Of a stretch of DNA of 64,000 nt, positions 1 to 8,173 are shown in pieces. Location: the NCBI GenBank assembly GCA_021155965.1, contig JAJNBJ010000009.1:53173-117172 (forward strand), in the 5' to 3' direction. The position numbers and the translations under genes are program-made. The notes under the pieces are model-generated. The model worked only from the letters and a program-made list of their open reading frames with translations, was not told the origin of the DNA and searched no databases. The DNA comes from Flavipsychrobacter sp. (GTDB lineage: Bacteria > Bacteroidota > Bacteroidia > Chitinophagales > Chitinophagaceae). Every line of letters starts with the position of its first letter. Position 1 is the first letter of the stretch.

Positions 1-374
1 TTGATGCCCTTAAAGTCACGTACACGTGGCAGGGACACAGAAATAAAGCGGTCCATGAATTCGAACATGTTCACATTACGAAGGGTAACACGGCAGCCGA
101 TCGGCATATTCTTACGCAATTTGAAGTTGGAAATATCCTTTTTCGACATTGTTGGTATTGCCTTCTGGCCTGAGATCATAGTCATTTCAGCTACTGCCTC
201 ATCCACTACCTTCTTATCAGATGTAGCACCTTTCACGCCCTGGTTCAAACATATCTTCACCAGGCGGGGGCACTGCATAATTGATTTATACCCGAATTTC
301 TTCATCAGTGCGGGTACCACTTCATCCCTGTACTTTTTGTGTAACCTGGGTGTATATTTAATTGTCGTTGCCAT
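1..374 (-). CDS. rplE: 50S ribosomal protein L5, 3' part missing at window edge
   Basis: The reverse strand from 374 down to base 1 reads as L5, beginning MATTIKYTPRLHKKYRDEV, with the family segments VKICLNQGVKGA and IGCRVTLRN. About 124 codons are present and the C-terminal third lies outside the window. L5 binds 5S rRNA and helps form the central protuberance of the large subunit. The ATG shares one base with the rplX stop codon (TAATG arrangement), so translation is probably coupled. The plus-strand reading frame over the same bases is only a shadow. The position after rplX is the canonical spc-operon order. Confidence 0.95.
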   Translation of the reverse strand, partial: MATTIKYTPRLHKKYRDEVVPALMKKFGYKSIMQCPRLVKICLNQGVKGATSDKKVVDEAVAEMTMISGQKAIPTMSKKDISNFKLRKNMPIGCRVTLRNVNMFEFMDRFISVSLPRVRDFKGI

Positions 375-712
375 TATTTGATCGCCTCCCCTGATTTTTT
401 AGAAATACGAGTAAAACCGCTGTCAGTGCGCTCACGTTTTACGCGCACACCTGCTTTGGACTTAGCATCCCACAGCAAAACATTCGAAATGCTGATCGGA
501 GCTTCTTCCTTAACAATGCCGCCCTGCGGATTCTGGGCGTTTGGCTTCAGGTGCTTGGTAACAAGGTTCACACCTTCTACAAGCACGCGGCCTTCCGTCG
601 GATTAACAGAAAGCACCTTACGTGGCTGGCTGCGGTCTTTATCATCACCGGCAATAACTACCACGTTGTCGCCTTTCCTGATATTGAATTTTGGTTTAAA
701 TCTCTTATTCAC
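374..712 (-). CDS. rplX: 50S ribosomal protein L24
   Basis: The 112-residue product carries the KOW-type start of L24 (IRKGDNVVVIAGDDKDR) and the downstream segment GRVLVEGVNLVTKHLKP. L24 binds 23S rRNA early and helps start assembly of the large subunit. The length is normal for Bacteroidota. Its stop overlaps the rplE start by one base. A 64-base spacer separates it from rplN and holds a good Bacteroidota promoter match at 761-768, so rplX-rplE may also be transcribed from an internal promoter. Confidence 0.97.
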   Translation of the reverse strand: MNKRFKPKFNIRKGDNVVVIAGDDKDRSQPRKVLSVNPTEGRVLVEGVNLVTKHLKPNAQNPQGGIVKEEAPISISNVLLWDAKSKAGVRVKRERTDSGFTRISKKSGEAIK

Positions 713-760
713 TTTACTATGAATTTAGCGTTGTTTTTGCTGCTTTTTTCTAACGGGCTG

Positions 761-768
761 CAAAGGTA
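761..768 (-). promoter_or_regulatory. Candidate internal promoter (-7 element) before rplX
   Basis: On the minus strand the spacer between rplN and rplX reads TACCTTTGCAGCCC, a full match to the Bacteroidota -7 consensus TAnnTTTG. The same TACCTTTGCAG string occurs in front of rpsJ. A clear -33 TTG at the usual distance was not seen. The location between two ribosomal genes supports an internal start, but transcription is not shown by sequence alone. Confidence 0.45.
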
Positions 769-776
769 CAACAATT

Positions 777-1145
777 TTACAATACTTCTGGTGCCAGGGA
801 TGCAATTTTCATATATCCCTTATCACGTATCTCGCGGGCAACCGGTCCGAAAACGCGGGTACCACGGGGCTCGTCAGATGCGTTCAACAGCACTACTGCG
901 TTATCATCAAAACTAATATATGAGCCATCCTTGCGGCGCAGCTTGTTCTTGGTCCTTACGATCACAGCTTTCGATACTGTACCTTTCTTCACACCGCCAC
1001 CTGGCAATGCGTCTTTTACAGTAACTACGATCTTATCGCCTATATGAGCGTAATCTTGACCAGAATTGCCCAACACACGTATGCATAGTACTTCTTTAGC
1101 CCCGCTGTTGTCGGCTACATTGAGCCGTGATTCTTGTTGTATCAT
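777..1145 (-). CDS. rplN: 50S ribosomal protein L14
   Basis: The 122-residue protein has the standard L14 length and start ([19 protein letters not shown]), with the signature segments [15 protein letters not shown] and [18 protein letters not shown]14 sits at the subunit interface, contacts 16S rRNA and takes part in the bridge to the small subunit. It follows rpsQ after 9 bases. Nothing is unusual in the coding sequence. Confidence 0.98.
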   Translation of the reverse strand: MIQQESRLNVADNSGAKEVLCIRVLGNSGQDYAHIGDKIVVTVKDALPGGGVKKGTVSKAVIVRTKNKLRRKDGSYISFDDNAVVLLNASDEPRGTRVFGPVAREIRDKGYMKIASLAPEVL

Positions 1146-1154
1146 TTTAAAAAA

Positions 1155-1415
1155 TTACTTAGCTTTTTCAATAATTTCTACCAGGCGCCAGCGTTTTGTT
1201 TTGCTCAGCGGGCGAGTTTCCATAATGCGAACCACATCGCCTATACCGGCAGTGTTTTGGTCATCATGTGCATGGAAGCTCGATGATTTTTTCAGAAACT
1301 TACCATAAATGGGGTGTTTCACTTTACGCTCAACAGTAACAGTGATGGTTTTAGTCATCTTGTTGCTGCTAACTACCCCTATACGGGTTTTCCTGCTTTT
1401 TCTTTCTATTGTCAT
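1155..1415 (-). CDS. rpsQ: 30S ribosomal protein S17
   Basis: The 86-residue product has the S17 core: an N-terminal [19 protein letters not shown] followed by [11 protein letters not shown] and a [18 protein letters not shown] segment. S17 is a primary 16S rRNA binding protein with an OB-fold. Size and order (rpmC-rpsQ-rplN) are canonical. The spacers on both sides are short, so it is co-transcribed with its neighbours. Confidence 0.98.
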   Translation of the reverse strand: MTIERKSRKTRIGVVSSNKMTKTITVTVERKVKHPIYGKFLKKSSSFHAHDDQNTAGIGDVVRIMETRPLSKTKRWRLVEIIEKAK

Positions 1416-1430
1416 AATAGATATACTTTA

Positions 1431-1643
1431 TTAGAAACCTAATACTCTTTTGCGCTGCTCCGTCTTCAAACGCGCTATCTGGCGGCGTTGCGTCTTAATA
1501 GACAGCGGGTTTTCAATCGGATTTACTGCATGGCTGAACTTTGTCCTTTTCAGGAGCATCTGCTCGTCGCTGATCTTTTGGCTCAGCGCCTCATCGTTCA
1601 ATGAACGATAATCTTCAACCTTTGCTTTCGTTTTCTTTGCCAT
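1431..1643 (-). CDS. rpmC: 50S ribosomal protein L29
   Basis: The ATG at 1643 gives a 70-residue protein starting MAKKTKAKVEDYRSLND, with the L29 helix pair including IENPLSIKTQRRQIARL. An in-frame ATG further upstream at 1682 would add 13 residues unlike L29, so 1643 is preferred. L29 lies near the peptide exit tunnel beside L23 and forms part of the docking site for signal recognition particle and trigger factor. The spacer to rplP is 62 bases and A-rich on the coding strand. Confidence 0.93.
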   Translation of the reverse strand: MAKKTKAKVEDYRSLNDEALSQKISDEQMLLKRTKFSHAVNPIENPLSIKTQRRQIARLKTEQRKRVLGF

Positions 1644-1705
1644 TGTATTTATTTTTATCAGCCTCCAGCAGCATAGCCACATTTAGCTTTTAACTTTTAA
1701 CTTAA

Positions 1706-2128
1706 TTATTCGCCTGCATAATCGTGGCGAACAACAAACTTGGTTTTGATCGGCAGTTTCTGTGCTGCCAGTTCCAATGCTTCTTGTGCAGTTTTCTTCG
1801 GCACACCATCTACTTCAAACATCATAAGTCCTGGTTTCACCACAGCAGCCCAGAATTCCAGGTTACCTTTACCTTTACCCATACGCACTTCAGCAGGCTT
1901 GCGGGTGATTGGCTTGTCAGGGAATATGCGTATCCATACATTACCTTCACGTTTCATGTGACGGGTAAGTGCCTGGCGCGCAGCTTCTATCTGGCGGTTA
2001 GTGATCCACTTTGGCTCCAGGGCCTTCAGGCCAAATGAACCAAATGATACCATAGCACCACGTTGAGCATTACCCCTGATCCTGCCTTTATGCGCTTTAC
2101 GATGTTTCGTTTTTTTCGGTTGTAACAT
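1706..2128 (-). CDS. rplP: 50S ribosomal protein L16
   Basis: The 140-residue protein starts [16 protein letters not shown] and contains [19 protein letters not shown] and the [21 protein letters not shown] segment typical of L16. L16 helps form the tRNA A-site and binds 5S/23S rRNA. Its length is close to the usual 136-144. It lies between rpsC and rpmC in the classical order. Confidence 0.98.
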   Translation of the reverse strand: MLQPKKTKHRKAHKGRIRGNAQRGAMVSFGSFGLKALEPKWITNRQIEAARQALTRHMKREGNVWIRIFPDKPITRKPAEVRMGKGKGNLEFWAAVVKPGLMMFEVDGVPKKTAQEALELAAQKLPIKTKFVVRHDYAGE

Positions 2129-2165
2129 TGTTACAATTTTTTATATAAGTAGTCTAAAACAATTA

Positions 2166-3026
2166 TTATGCTTTGCGTGCACCGCCTGAACGGCCACCAC
2201 CACGGCGATCACCGCCGCCACCACGTTCGTTACGGTCTCCGCGCTCACGACGGTCTCCGCCGCGATCACCACCACGCTCACGGCGATCTCCACGATCACC
2301 ACCACGCTCACGGCCTTCACCACCTGCAAAACCACTGGCAGGCCTGTTACCACGACCATCAGAATTAGCAGAGAAGTTAGGGTTAAGCTCACGCTTGCCG
2401 AGTACTTCACCTTTACATATCCATACTTTCAATCCTATTTTACCATATACGGTCATTGCATATACCGATGCGTAATCGATATCCATACGGTAAGTATGCA
2501 GTGGCGTACGGCCTTGCTTGAATTCTTCTGTACGGGCTATTTCCGCACCATTCAAACGGCCACTTGCTTTTATCTTGATACCTTCTGCACCCATGCGCAT
2601 TGCGGTAGAGATAGCCATCTTTACAGCACGCTTGTAGCTAACGCGGCCTTCTATCTGGCGGGCAATGGTTTCACCAACTATCATTGCATCAAGCTCAGGG
2701 CGGCGGATCTCCATGATGTTGATCTGCACATCTTCCTTCTTGGTAAGCTTCTTCAGCTCTTCCTTGATACGGTCAACCTCGGTACCGCCTTTACCTATGA
2801 TGATACCAGGTTTTGAGGTGTGGATAGTAACGATCAGTTTACCCAGCGTGCGCTCGATAACGATGCGGGAAATACCGCCCTTGCTGATACGCGCGTTGAG
2901 GTAGTTGCGGATCTTGTGGTCTTCCACCAGTTTCTGGCCGAAGTCCTTTTTCTCGCCATACCACATTGAGTCCCATCCGCGGATGATGCCCAACCTGTTA
3001 CCTATAGGATTACATTTTTGACCCAT
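2166..3026 (-). CDS. rpsC: 30S ribosomal protein S3 with long RG-rich tail
   Basis: The first ~215 residues are a normal S3: [20 protein letters not shown], a KH domain with [20 protein letters not shown], and the C-terminal domain with [16 protein letters not shown]3 lies at the mRNA entry channel and contributes to mRNA unwinding. The product is 286 residues, against 233 in E. coli. The excess is a tail from about residue 219 made almost only of Arg, Gly, Asp and Glu, with repeated [13 protein letters not shown] units resembling RGG boxes. The tail stays in frame to the stop and is encoded by repeated GC-rich triplets, so replication slippage may have enlarged it. Start and gene order are standard. 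Confidence 0.97.
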   Translation of the reverse strand: MGQKCNPIGNRLGIIRGWDSMWYGEKKDFGQKLVEDHKIRNYLNARISKGGISRIVIERTLGKLIVTIHTSKPGIIIGKGGTEVDRIKEELKKLTKKEDVQINIMEIRRPELDAMIVGETIARQIEGRVSYKRAVKMAISTAMRMGAEGIKIKASGRLNGAEIARTEEFKQGRTPLHTYRMDIDYASVYAMTVYGKIGLKVWICKGEVLGKRELNPNFSANSDGRGNRPASGFAGGEGRERGGDRGDRRERGGDRGGDRRERGDRNERGGGGDRRGGGRSGGARKA

Positions 3027-3037
3027 TACTTTTTATA

Positions 3038-3427
3038 TTAAGCTTGAATGTTTTGTGTTTCTGAATTAGTATTTGCTGCTACTGCGTTACGGCTATCAAC
3101 TATAATGGTGATGTGGTTGCTGCGCTTGCGTACACGGTATGCACGGCCTTGCGGAGCCGGGCGCATGCGCTTCAGTACGCGGCCACCATCAACAAAAATG
3201 GTTTTCACATACAGGTTAGCTTCAGCCACATCTGTACCTTCATTTTTCACTCTCCAGTTAGCAACGGCGCTCAGTAACAGCTTCTCCATCGGAACTGAAG
3301 GATCCTTTGTGCTGAACTTTAACGTGTTCAGGGCTTTTTCAACTTCCACACCACGGATCAGATCCGCCAGCAGGCGCATCTTGCGGGGAGAGGTCGGATA
3401 ATTTCTTAAACGTGCAACAGCTTCCAT
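3038..3427 (-). CDS. rplV: 50S ribosomal protein L22
   Basis: The 129-residue product contains the L22 pattern [17 protein letters not shown] at the N-terminus and [23 protein letters not shown], the loop that lines the exit tunnel. It exceeds the ~110-residue norm by a short Asn/Ser/Gln-rich C-terminal tail. It follows rpsS after 67 bases of A-rich spacer and precedes rpsC by 11 bases. Confidence 0.97.
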   Translation of the reverse strand: MEAVARLRNYPTSPRKMRLLADLIRGVEVEKALNTLKFSTKDPSVPMEKLLLSAVANWRVKNEGTDVAEANLYVKTIFVDGGRVLKRMRPAPQGRAYRVRKRSNHITIIVDSRNAVAANTNSETQNIQA

Positions 3428-3494
3428 TTTTCTATTTTTTTAACCGGTTCAGCACCGATCTTTTACTTTTTTCTTTTTACTTTTTCTTTAAGCA

Positions 3495-3770
3495 TTATGC
3501 TTCTTTCTTCGTACCGCTATGGCCTTTGAAGTTGCGGGTAGGTGAAAACTCACCTAGTTTATGGCCCACCATATACTCGGTAACATATACCGGTATGAAC
3601 TTATTGCCATTGTGTACTGCAAATGTTTGGCCTACAAAGTCCGGTGTAATAGTGCTGCGGCGGCTCCAGGTTTTAATAACACCCTTCTTTGCCTTGCCTT
3701 CTGCTATTGCCGAAACCTTTTTGTCGAGGTTTGCATCTACGTAAGGTCCTTTTCTTATTGAACGAGCCAT
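3495..3770 (-). CDS. rpsS: 30S ribosomal protein S19
   Basis: The 91-residue protein starts [19 protein letters not shown] and has [20 protein letters not shown] and [16 protein letters not shown], all diagnostic for S19. S19 sits in the head of the small subunit and forms a complex with S13 that contacts the P-site region. Length and order (rplB-rpsS-rplV) are standard. Confidence 0.98.
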   Translation of the reverse strand: MARSIRKGPYVDANLDKKVSAIAEGKAKKGVIKTWSRRSTITPDFVGQTFAVHNGNKFIPVYVTEYMVGHKLGEFSPTRNFKGHSGTKKEA

Positions 3771-3828
3771 TTTTGTTAGCTATTTATTATTGTTTACTTT
3801 CTACTTTATACTGTTAAATTGCTACTGC

Positions 3829-4677
3829 TTATTTATACTTTGATGACAGCTTCTTGCCGTTCTTACGCTGAATGATCAGCTTGTTAGATGACTTAGAAGT
3901 GCTGCGTGTTGATTCACCCTTAGCGTATTTACCACTGCGGCTACGTGGGTGCCCACCTGATGAACGGCCTTCACCACCACCCATAGGGTGATCTACAGGG
4001 TTCATCGCAACACCACGGTTACGTGGACGGATACCTTTCCAACGGTTGCGGCCTGCTTTACCCATCGACTGGAGTGCATGGTCGCTGTTTGAAACGATAC
4101 CTACAGTTGCCATACAGGTGCTCAGTACTTTACGAAGCTCACCGCTTGGCATTTTCAGTACGCAATATTTTTCTTCTTTCGCATTCAGTTGCGCGTAAGT
4201 ACCTGCAGAACGTGCAAGCGCACCACCTTTGCCTGGCTGCAACTCAATGTTATGAACTACAGTACCAAGCGGCATGTTCTTCAGTAACAATGCATTACCT
4301 ACTTCAGGAGCCACCTCTGGTCCGCTAACGATAGTTGCGCCAACTTCCAGCCCTTGAGGAGCAATGATGTAACGCTTTTCGCCATCAGTATAGCTAAGCA
4401 GTGCGATAAATGCAGTACGGTTCGGATCATATTCGATAGACTTCACCGTTGCTTTAATGTCATTCTTATTACGCTTGAAGTCAACGATACGGTACTTGGT
4501 TTTGTTACCACCGCCCATGTAGCGCATTGCACGACGGCCTTGTACGTTACGGCCACCAGTGCTCTTCTGAGCTTCGAGCAGGCTTTTCTCAGGCACATTG
4601 GTTGTTACCTCTGCGTAAGCATTTCCTATTCTCCAGCGTGTTCCGGCTGTTACCGGTTTATATTTACGTAATGCCAT
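3829..4677 (-). CDS. rplB: 50S ribosomal protein L2
   Basis: The 282-residue product shows the L2 landmarks: [15 protein letters not shown] at the start, the [17 protein letters not shown] segment, and the C-terminal [20 protein letters not shown] loop with the conserved histidine near the peptidyl transferase centre. L2 is a primary 23S rRNA binder needed for subunit association. The length is only slightly above the E. coli protein (273). An A-rich 69-base spacer separates it from rplW. Confidence 0.98.
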   Translation of the reverse strand: MALRKYKPVTAGTRWRIGNAYAEVTTNVPEKSLLEAQKSTGGRNVQGRRAMRYMGGGNKTKYRIVDFKRNKNDIKATVKSIEYDPNRTAFIALLSYTDGEKRYIIAPQGLEVGATIVSGPEVAPEVGNALLLKNMPLGTVVHNIELQPGKGGALARSAGTYAQLNAKEEKYCVLKMPSGELRKVLSTCMATVGIVSNSDHALQSMGKAGRNRWKGIRPRNRGVAMNPVDHPMGGGEGRSSGGHPRSRSGKYAKGESTRSTSKSSNKLIIQRKNGKKLSSKYK

Positions 4678-4746
4678 TTTATTTTTGATTTGCGATTTGT
4701 GATTATGGTCTCACAAACCCTTTAACCTTTTTAACTTTTTAACCAA

Positions 4747-5040
4747 TTAAGCAAACAAGTCGATCGAATCACCTTCAGCCAGGGTTATTACTGCTTTCTT
4801 GTACGAAGGCTTGCGGCCTGAAAGCAAACCTGCTTTTGTGTAACGCGTTTTGTTTTTTGCAGGCACAACAACCGTATTCACATCAGCTACTTTTACTCCG
4901 TAAAACTCTTCCACAGCTTTTTTGATCTCCAGCTTATTGGCATGTTTTCCCACAACAAATGTGTAGCGGCCACTGCGCTCCATCTGGAGGTTTACCTTTT
5001 CGGTGATCACCGGCCTTACTAACACTTCTGAATGTTTCAT
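4747..5040 (-). CDS. rplW: 50S ribosomal protein L23
   Basis: The 97-residue protein has the L23 start MKHSEVLVRPVITEKVNLQ and the central segment FVVGKHANKLEIKKAVEEF. L23 lies at the tunnel exit and is the docking site of trigger factor and signal recognition particle. Between rplD and this gene is a 42-base spacer that on the coding strand is almost a pure AAAAGTAAAA-type repeat ending just before the ATG. Confidence 0.97.
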   Translation of the reverse strand: MKHSEVLVRPVITEKVNLQMERSGRYTFVVGKHANKLEIKKAVEEFYGVKVADVNTVVVPAKNKTRYTKAGLLSGRKPSYKKAVITLAEGDSIDLFA

Positions 5041-5082
5041 TGTCTAAGTTTTTTTACTTTTTACTTTTACTTTTTTACTTTC

Positions 5083-5721
5083 TTAAGCAGCTACTTCTTC
5101 CGGCAATTCGTTGAACAGCTTCGCTGCACTTTCTGTGAATATTACCACATCAGTATGTGTGAGGTCGTAAGTATTCATATCTGCCAGTACCACAGTTTTG
5201 TTATTGGTAAGGTTACGGCCGCTCAGGTATACATTGGTGTCATACTCAGGAACAACAACCATTGTTTTCCTGTTATCACCGCGAAGTGCGTCCAGAATGC
5301 CTGTGAAGTCCTTTGTTTTTGGCGCGCTCATAGACAGGTCTTCTACGATCACTATCTTGTTCTCACGGGCCTTATATACCAGCGCAGATATCTTTGCCAG
5401 GTCTTTCACCTTACGGTTCAACTTAAAGTTATAACCATGTGGTTCAGGGCCATTTACCGTACCGCCACCCTTATATAACGGGTTACGGATGTTACCTTTA
5501 CGAGAGCCACCGGTACCTTTCTGCTTGTGCAGCTTCTTAGAAGATCCCTTAACTTCTGCGCGGGTCTTTGTTTTGTGCGTACCCTGGCGCTGAGCGGCAA
5601 GGTATTGTTTTACCGCGAGGTAAATACAATGATCGTTTGGCTCAACATTAAAAATATCGTCCGGCAGTTCTATCGAACGGCCTGTCTTCGCACCTTTAGT
5701 ATTTAAAACGTCAACTTGCAT
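5083..5721 (-). CDS. rplD: 50S ribosomal protein L4
   Basis: The 212-residue protein contains the L4 tunnel-loop region KGSSKKLHKQKGTGGSRKGN and the nucleotide-fold-like C-terminal half with IVIVEDLSMSAPKTKDF. L4 binds 23S rRNA, lines the exit tunnel and in gammaproteobacteria also represses its own operon; no E. coli-type S10 leader is visible here, so that control is not assumed. It follows rplC after 7 bases. Confidence 0.97.
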   Translation of the reverse strand: MQVDVLNTKGAKTGRSIELPDDIFNVEPNDHCIYLAVKQYLAAQRQGTHKTKTRAEVKGSSKKLHKQKGTGGSRKGNIRNPLYKGGGTVNGPEPHGYNFKLNRKVKDLAKISALVYKARENKIVIVEDLSMSAPKTKDFTGILDALRGDNRKTMVVVPEYDTNVYLSGRNLTNNKTVVLADMNTYDLTHTDVVIFTESAAKLFNELPEEVAA

Positions 5722-5728
5722 GACTAAA

Positions 5729-6346
5729 TTAATTCTGAATTAAAACAATAGAACCATTATGACCCGGAACAGAACCGCTGATTAATATATAGTTCGTATC
5801 AGGGAAAACCTTTACTACGCGCAATGCTTTGATCTTAACACGATCAGCGCCCATACGGCCTGCCATGCGCATACCTTTGAATACACGGCTTGGGTAAGAT
5901 GAACCACCTACCGAACCTGGTGCGCGCTGACGGTCGTGCTGGCCGTGGGTTGCTTCACCCACACCACTAAAACCATGGCGACGAACAACACCCTGGAAAC
6001 CTTTACCTTTAGTAGTGCCAATAACACTTACCTTTTCACCCTCGGTAAATATTTCACAGGTGATGCTTTCACCTACATTCTTATCAATAGAGCAATTGCG
6101 GATTTCTTTTACAACACTTTTGGGGGTAGTGCTTGCTTTAGCGAAGTGATTGATGAGCGCCTGGGGAGTGTTTTTCTCCTTTGCGTCGCCAAAAGCTATC
6201 TGCAGAGAATTATAACCGTCGGTATCCACGGTTTTCTTTTGAGTAACCACACATGGTCCAGCTTCGATGATGGTACAAGCTGTCTGCTTGCCATTCGGTT
6301 CGAAAATGCTGGTCATACCGATTTTTTTACCAATAATACCTTTCAT
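5729..6346 (-). CDS. rplC: 50S ribosomal protein L3
   Basis: Starting at 6346 the product is 205 residues beginning MKGIIGKKIGMTSIFEPNG. It carries the L3 signature region GFQGVVRRHGFSG followed by THGQHDRQRAPGSVGGSS. An ATG two codons upstream (6352) is equally open and would add Met-Ile; the downstream start fits the family better. L3 acts early in large-subunit assembly near the peptidyl transferase centre. The 153-base gap to rpsJ is unusually long for this operon and contains the duplicated rpsJ end. Confidence 0.95.
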   Translation of the reverse strand: MKGIIGKKIGMTSIFEPNGKQTACTIIEAGPCVVTQKKTVDTDGYNSLQIAFGDAKEKNTPQALINHFAKASTTPKSVVKEIRNCSIDKNVGESITCEIFTEGEKVSVIGTTKGKGFQGVVRRHGFSGVGEATHGQHDRQRAPGSVGGSSYPSRVFKGMRMAGRMGADRVKIKALRVVKVFPDTNYILISGSVPGHNGSIVLIQN

Positions 6347-6427
6347 TATCATTATATTTGAGCTAAGCGCCCGGCCAGGTCTTGTGTGGGACGGGATTAG
6401 CTGTTTTTCAATTTTATTAAAGAACTA

Positions 6428-6481
6428 TCAAGCTTTTATTTCTACTTCAACACCACTTGGCAGATCAAGTTTCGAAAGAGC
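6428..6481 (-). pseudogene. Second copy of the rpsJ 3' end (17 codons plus stop)
   Basis: On the minus strand this 54-base segment encodes [17 protein letters not shown] and a TGA stop, the same peptide as the real S10 C-terminus at 6500-6553, shifted by 72 bases. The two copies differ at five positions, all third-codon and synonymous, and share an uninterrupted 35-base identical core (6432-6466 versus 6504-6538). There is no start codon or upstream S10 sequence, so it is a remnant and not a gene. Strictly synonymous divergence means the fragment came from another functional rpsJ allele, not from decay of a simple duplication. Confidence 0.85.
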
Positions 6482-6499
6482 CTACTGTTCGGATTTAGA

Positions 6500-6805
6500 T
6501 CATGCTTTTATTTCTACTTCAACACCACTTGGCAGATCGAGCTTTGAAAGCGCGTCAACTGTACGTGAAGAAGACGTGTATATATCCAGTAAGCGTTTGT
6601 GGGTGCAAAGCTGGAATTGCTCACGCGATTTCTTATTAACGTGCGGTGAGCGCAATACCGTAAAGATCTTCTTCTCTGTAGGCAACGGAATAGGGCCTGT
6701 AACCACTGCTCCCGTATTACGCACAGTCTTAACGATTTTATCTGCTGATTTATCCACCAGGTTATGGTCGTAAGATTTAAGCTTTATTCTGATACGCTGC
6801 GACAT
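6500..6805 (-). CDS. rpsJ: 30S ribosomal protein S10 / NusE
   Basis: The 101-residue protein starts [18 protein letters not shown] and has [28 protein letters not shown] split over the usual S10 core. S10 belongs to the head of the small subunit and also acts with NusB in transcription antitermination. It is the first gene of the operon and has its own promoter candidate at 6846-6853. In many Bacteroidota fusA and rpsG lie directly upstream of rpsJ; here the upstream genes are unrelated and face the other way. The last 17 codons recur as a remnant 72 bases downstream. Confidence 0.97.
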   Translation of the reverse strand: MSQRIRIKLKSYDHNLVDKSADKIVKTVRNTGAVVTGPIPLPTEKKIFTVLRSPHVNKKSREQFQLCTHKRLLDIYTSSSRTVDALSKLDLPSGVEVEIKA

Positions 6806-6845
6806 ACTTATAATGAACTTTATCCCCTCAAAAATTTTGGGACTG

Positions 6846-6853
6846 CAAAGGTA
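6846..6853 (-). promoter_or_regulatory. Candidate promoter of the S10 operon
   Basis: The minus strand reads TACCTTTGCAGTCCC about 40 bases before the rpsJ ATG, a full TAnnTTTG match. The same 11-base TACCTTTGCAG occurs before rplX. The region upstream is strongly AT-rich. A -33 TTG at the usual spacing is not convincing. The rest of 6854-7059 shows no gene. Confidence 0.55.
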
Positions 6854-7059
6854 ATGAGTTGTTTTGGAATAGAAAAATTATTTCAAAATATTTTTTTGAA
6901 CGCCAATTTGTGCGCCCAAAGCAGCATTCAGCCTTATTTACTGGGCCTGTGGGAATGGCAAAAATACCCCAAAATATCGTCAATAAACCCCAAAATTATC
7001 CTTTTAGGCATTTCTAACCATTAATTTCACTTTATACCATTAAAGCAGTATATATATAT

Positions 7060-7702
7060 ATGAAAATATTTTTCAATTCGATACTATTGTTTGCTATACA
7101 ATACAGTTCTGCATGCGTAGCACAAAAAGAACAATACATAGTTACAGGGGGGGCACAGGATAAAATTCAAAGGCAATGAATTTACCTACGAAATGAAAGG
7201 CAGGAAAGACACTGTGTATTTAATAGACCCTGTTACCGGGCAGGCGATCTCAAAAATAATAGACGTAGAACAGGCGACTCTCATGAATGGAAAAAAGATA
7301 TATGAGATCGCAGAGTTGATTGCCCCACCCCTTTCCGATAACGTGTCCGGGCCATTTGAGGAGTATTTACTGAAGAACCTGGTTAACGATCCATTGTTGC
7401 TGAGAAATGACGACGGGATTATTCGCGTAGAACTGTATGATTTTGTAGTTGACGAGCAAGGTAAAGTAGTTTATTGGAGTGACGATGGAATGAAATACCT
7501 GGCAAAGGACAAAACAACCCGCCACCTGGCAGGTGGACTGGTGGAAAAGTACATTGTTAACTACCCTGCTTTTAAACCATTTGAGCTGAATGGAGTAAAG
7601 GTGCCGGTGCGCCTGAATGTATTATTACTGCGGTATTCTATTGTGCTTAAAGACCATAAAGCCAGCTACACACGCGGCAATCTTTTTAGCGGCAGACGGT
7701 AG
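7060..7702 (+). pseudogene. Secreted protein of unknown function, frameshifted at a G7 tract
   Basis: An ATG at 7060 opens a frame with a clear signal peptide (MKIFFNSILLFAIQ, then SACVAQ), which runs into a stop shortly after a run of seven G (7147-7153). The frame that continues to 7702 (RKDTVYLIDPVTGQAISKI and onward) joins it exactly if one G is removed, giving a 213-residue exported protein. Without correction only a signal-less fragment from the ATG at 7193 could be made. I do not recognise the family. Possible causes are a sequencing error, a recent mutation, or slipped-strand phase variation at the G tract. Downstream is a VOC-family gene on the same strand after 72 bases. Confidence 0.65.
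7147..7153 (+). repeat. Homopolymer G7 at the frameshift site
   Basis: Seven consecutive G separate the signal-peptide frame from the rest of the coding sequence. Six (or nine) G would restore one open frame. Such tracts are classic slippage sites and also classic sequencing-error sites; sequence alone does not decide between these. Confidence 0.7.
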
Positions 7703-7774
7703 CAGCGAGCGGTCTTGGCATAAATTTTACACATTGTATTTTCCTTCGTTTATCTAAACCAACAACATTATTTT

Positions 7775-8167
7775 ATGGCAAACAGGGTAATACACTTTGA
7801 GATACAGGCTGATGACATTGAGCGTGCAAAGGCCTTTTATGAAAAATGCTTCAATTGGGAGGTACACCGGATGATGACAAAAGAACAGGGAGGTATGGAT
7901 TACTGGGGACTCAGCACCGGCCCTGATGGTACGCCCGGCATAAACGGAGGCCTCTACCAGCGCCCGGCTGATAACAAAATAACCACTTACGACTGCACCC
8001 TGCAGGTTGATGACCTTGACAAATCAATGGCTGATGTAAAGGCCAACGGCGGCACCATACAGGACGACAAAATGGAAATACCGGGCGTTGGCTGGTTTGC
8101 AACCGCATTCGATACCGAAGGCAACAAATTCGGGATGATGCAGCCTACAGGATGGCAGGCTAAGTAA
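7775..8167 (+). CDS. VOC family protein (glyoxalase/dioxygenase fold)
   Basis: The 130-residue protein has two beta-alpha-beta-beta-beta half units, beginning VIHFEIQADDIERAKAFYE with the Phe-Tyr pair typical of the vicinal oxygen chelate fold, and a second half with VGWFATAFDTEGNKFGMMQP. The family includes glyoxalases, dioxygenases and antibiotic-binding proteins. The metal ligands cannot be fixed from sequence alone, and this small single-domain type usually has no assigned substrate. It appears cytoplasmic, with no signal peptide. It stands alone and converges on the T9SS protein at 8174, only 6 bases away. Confidence 0.85.
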   Translation: MANRVIHFEIQADDIERAKAFYEKCFNWEVHRMMTKEQGGMDYWGLSTGPDGTPGINGGLYQRPADNKITTYDCTLQVDDLDKSMADVKANGGTIQDDKMEIPGVGWFATAFDTEGNKFGMMQPTGWQAK

Positions 8168-8173
8168 ACAATG

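Noticed and set aside
1..381. A plus-strand reading frame of 126 codons.
   Set aside because: It is antisense to rplE, whose protein sequence is unmistakable.
6359..6372. GGGCGCTTAGCTCA on the minus strand looks like the 5' end and D-arm of a tRNA.
   Set aside because: The sequence that follows has no anticodon stem, T-arm or 3' acceptor match; it is only 14 bases and lies in the rplC leader. It could be a remnant, but chance is enough to explain it.
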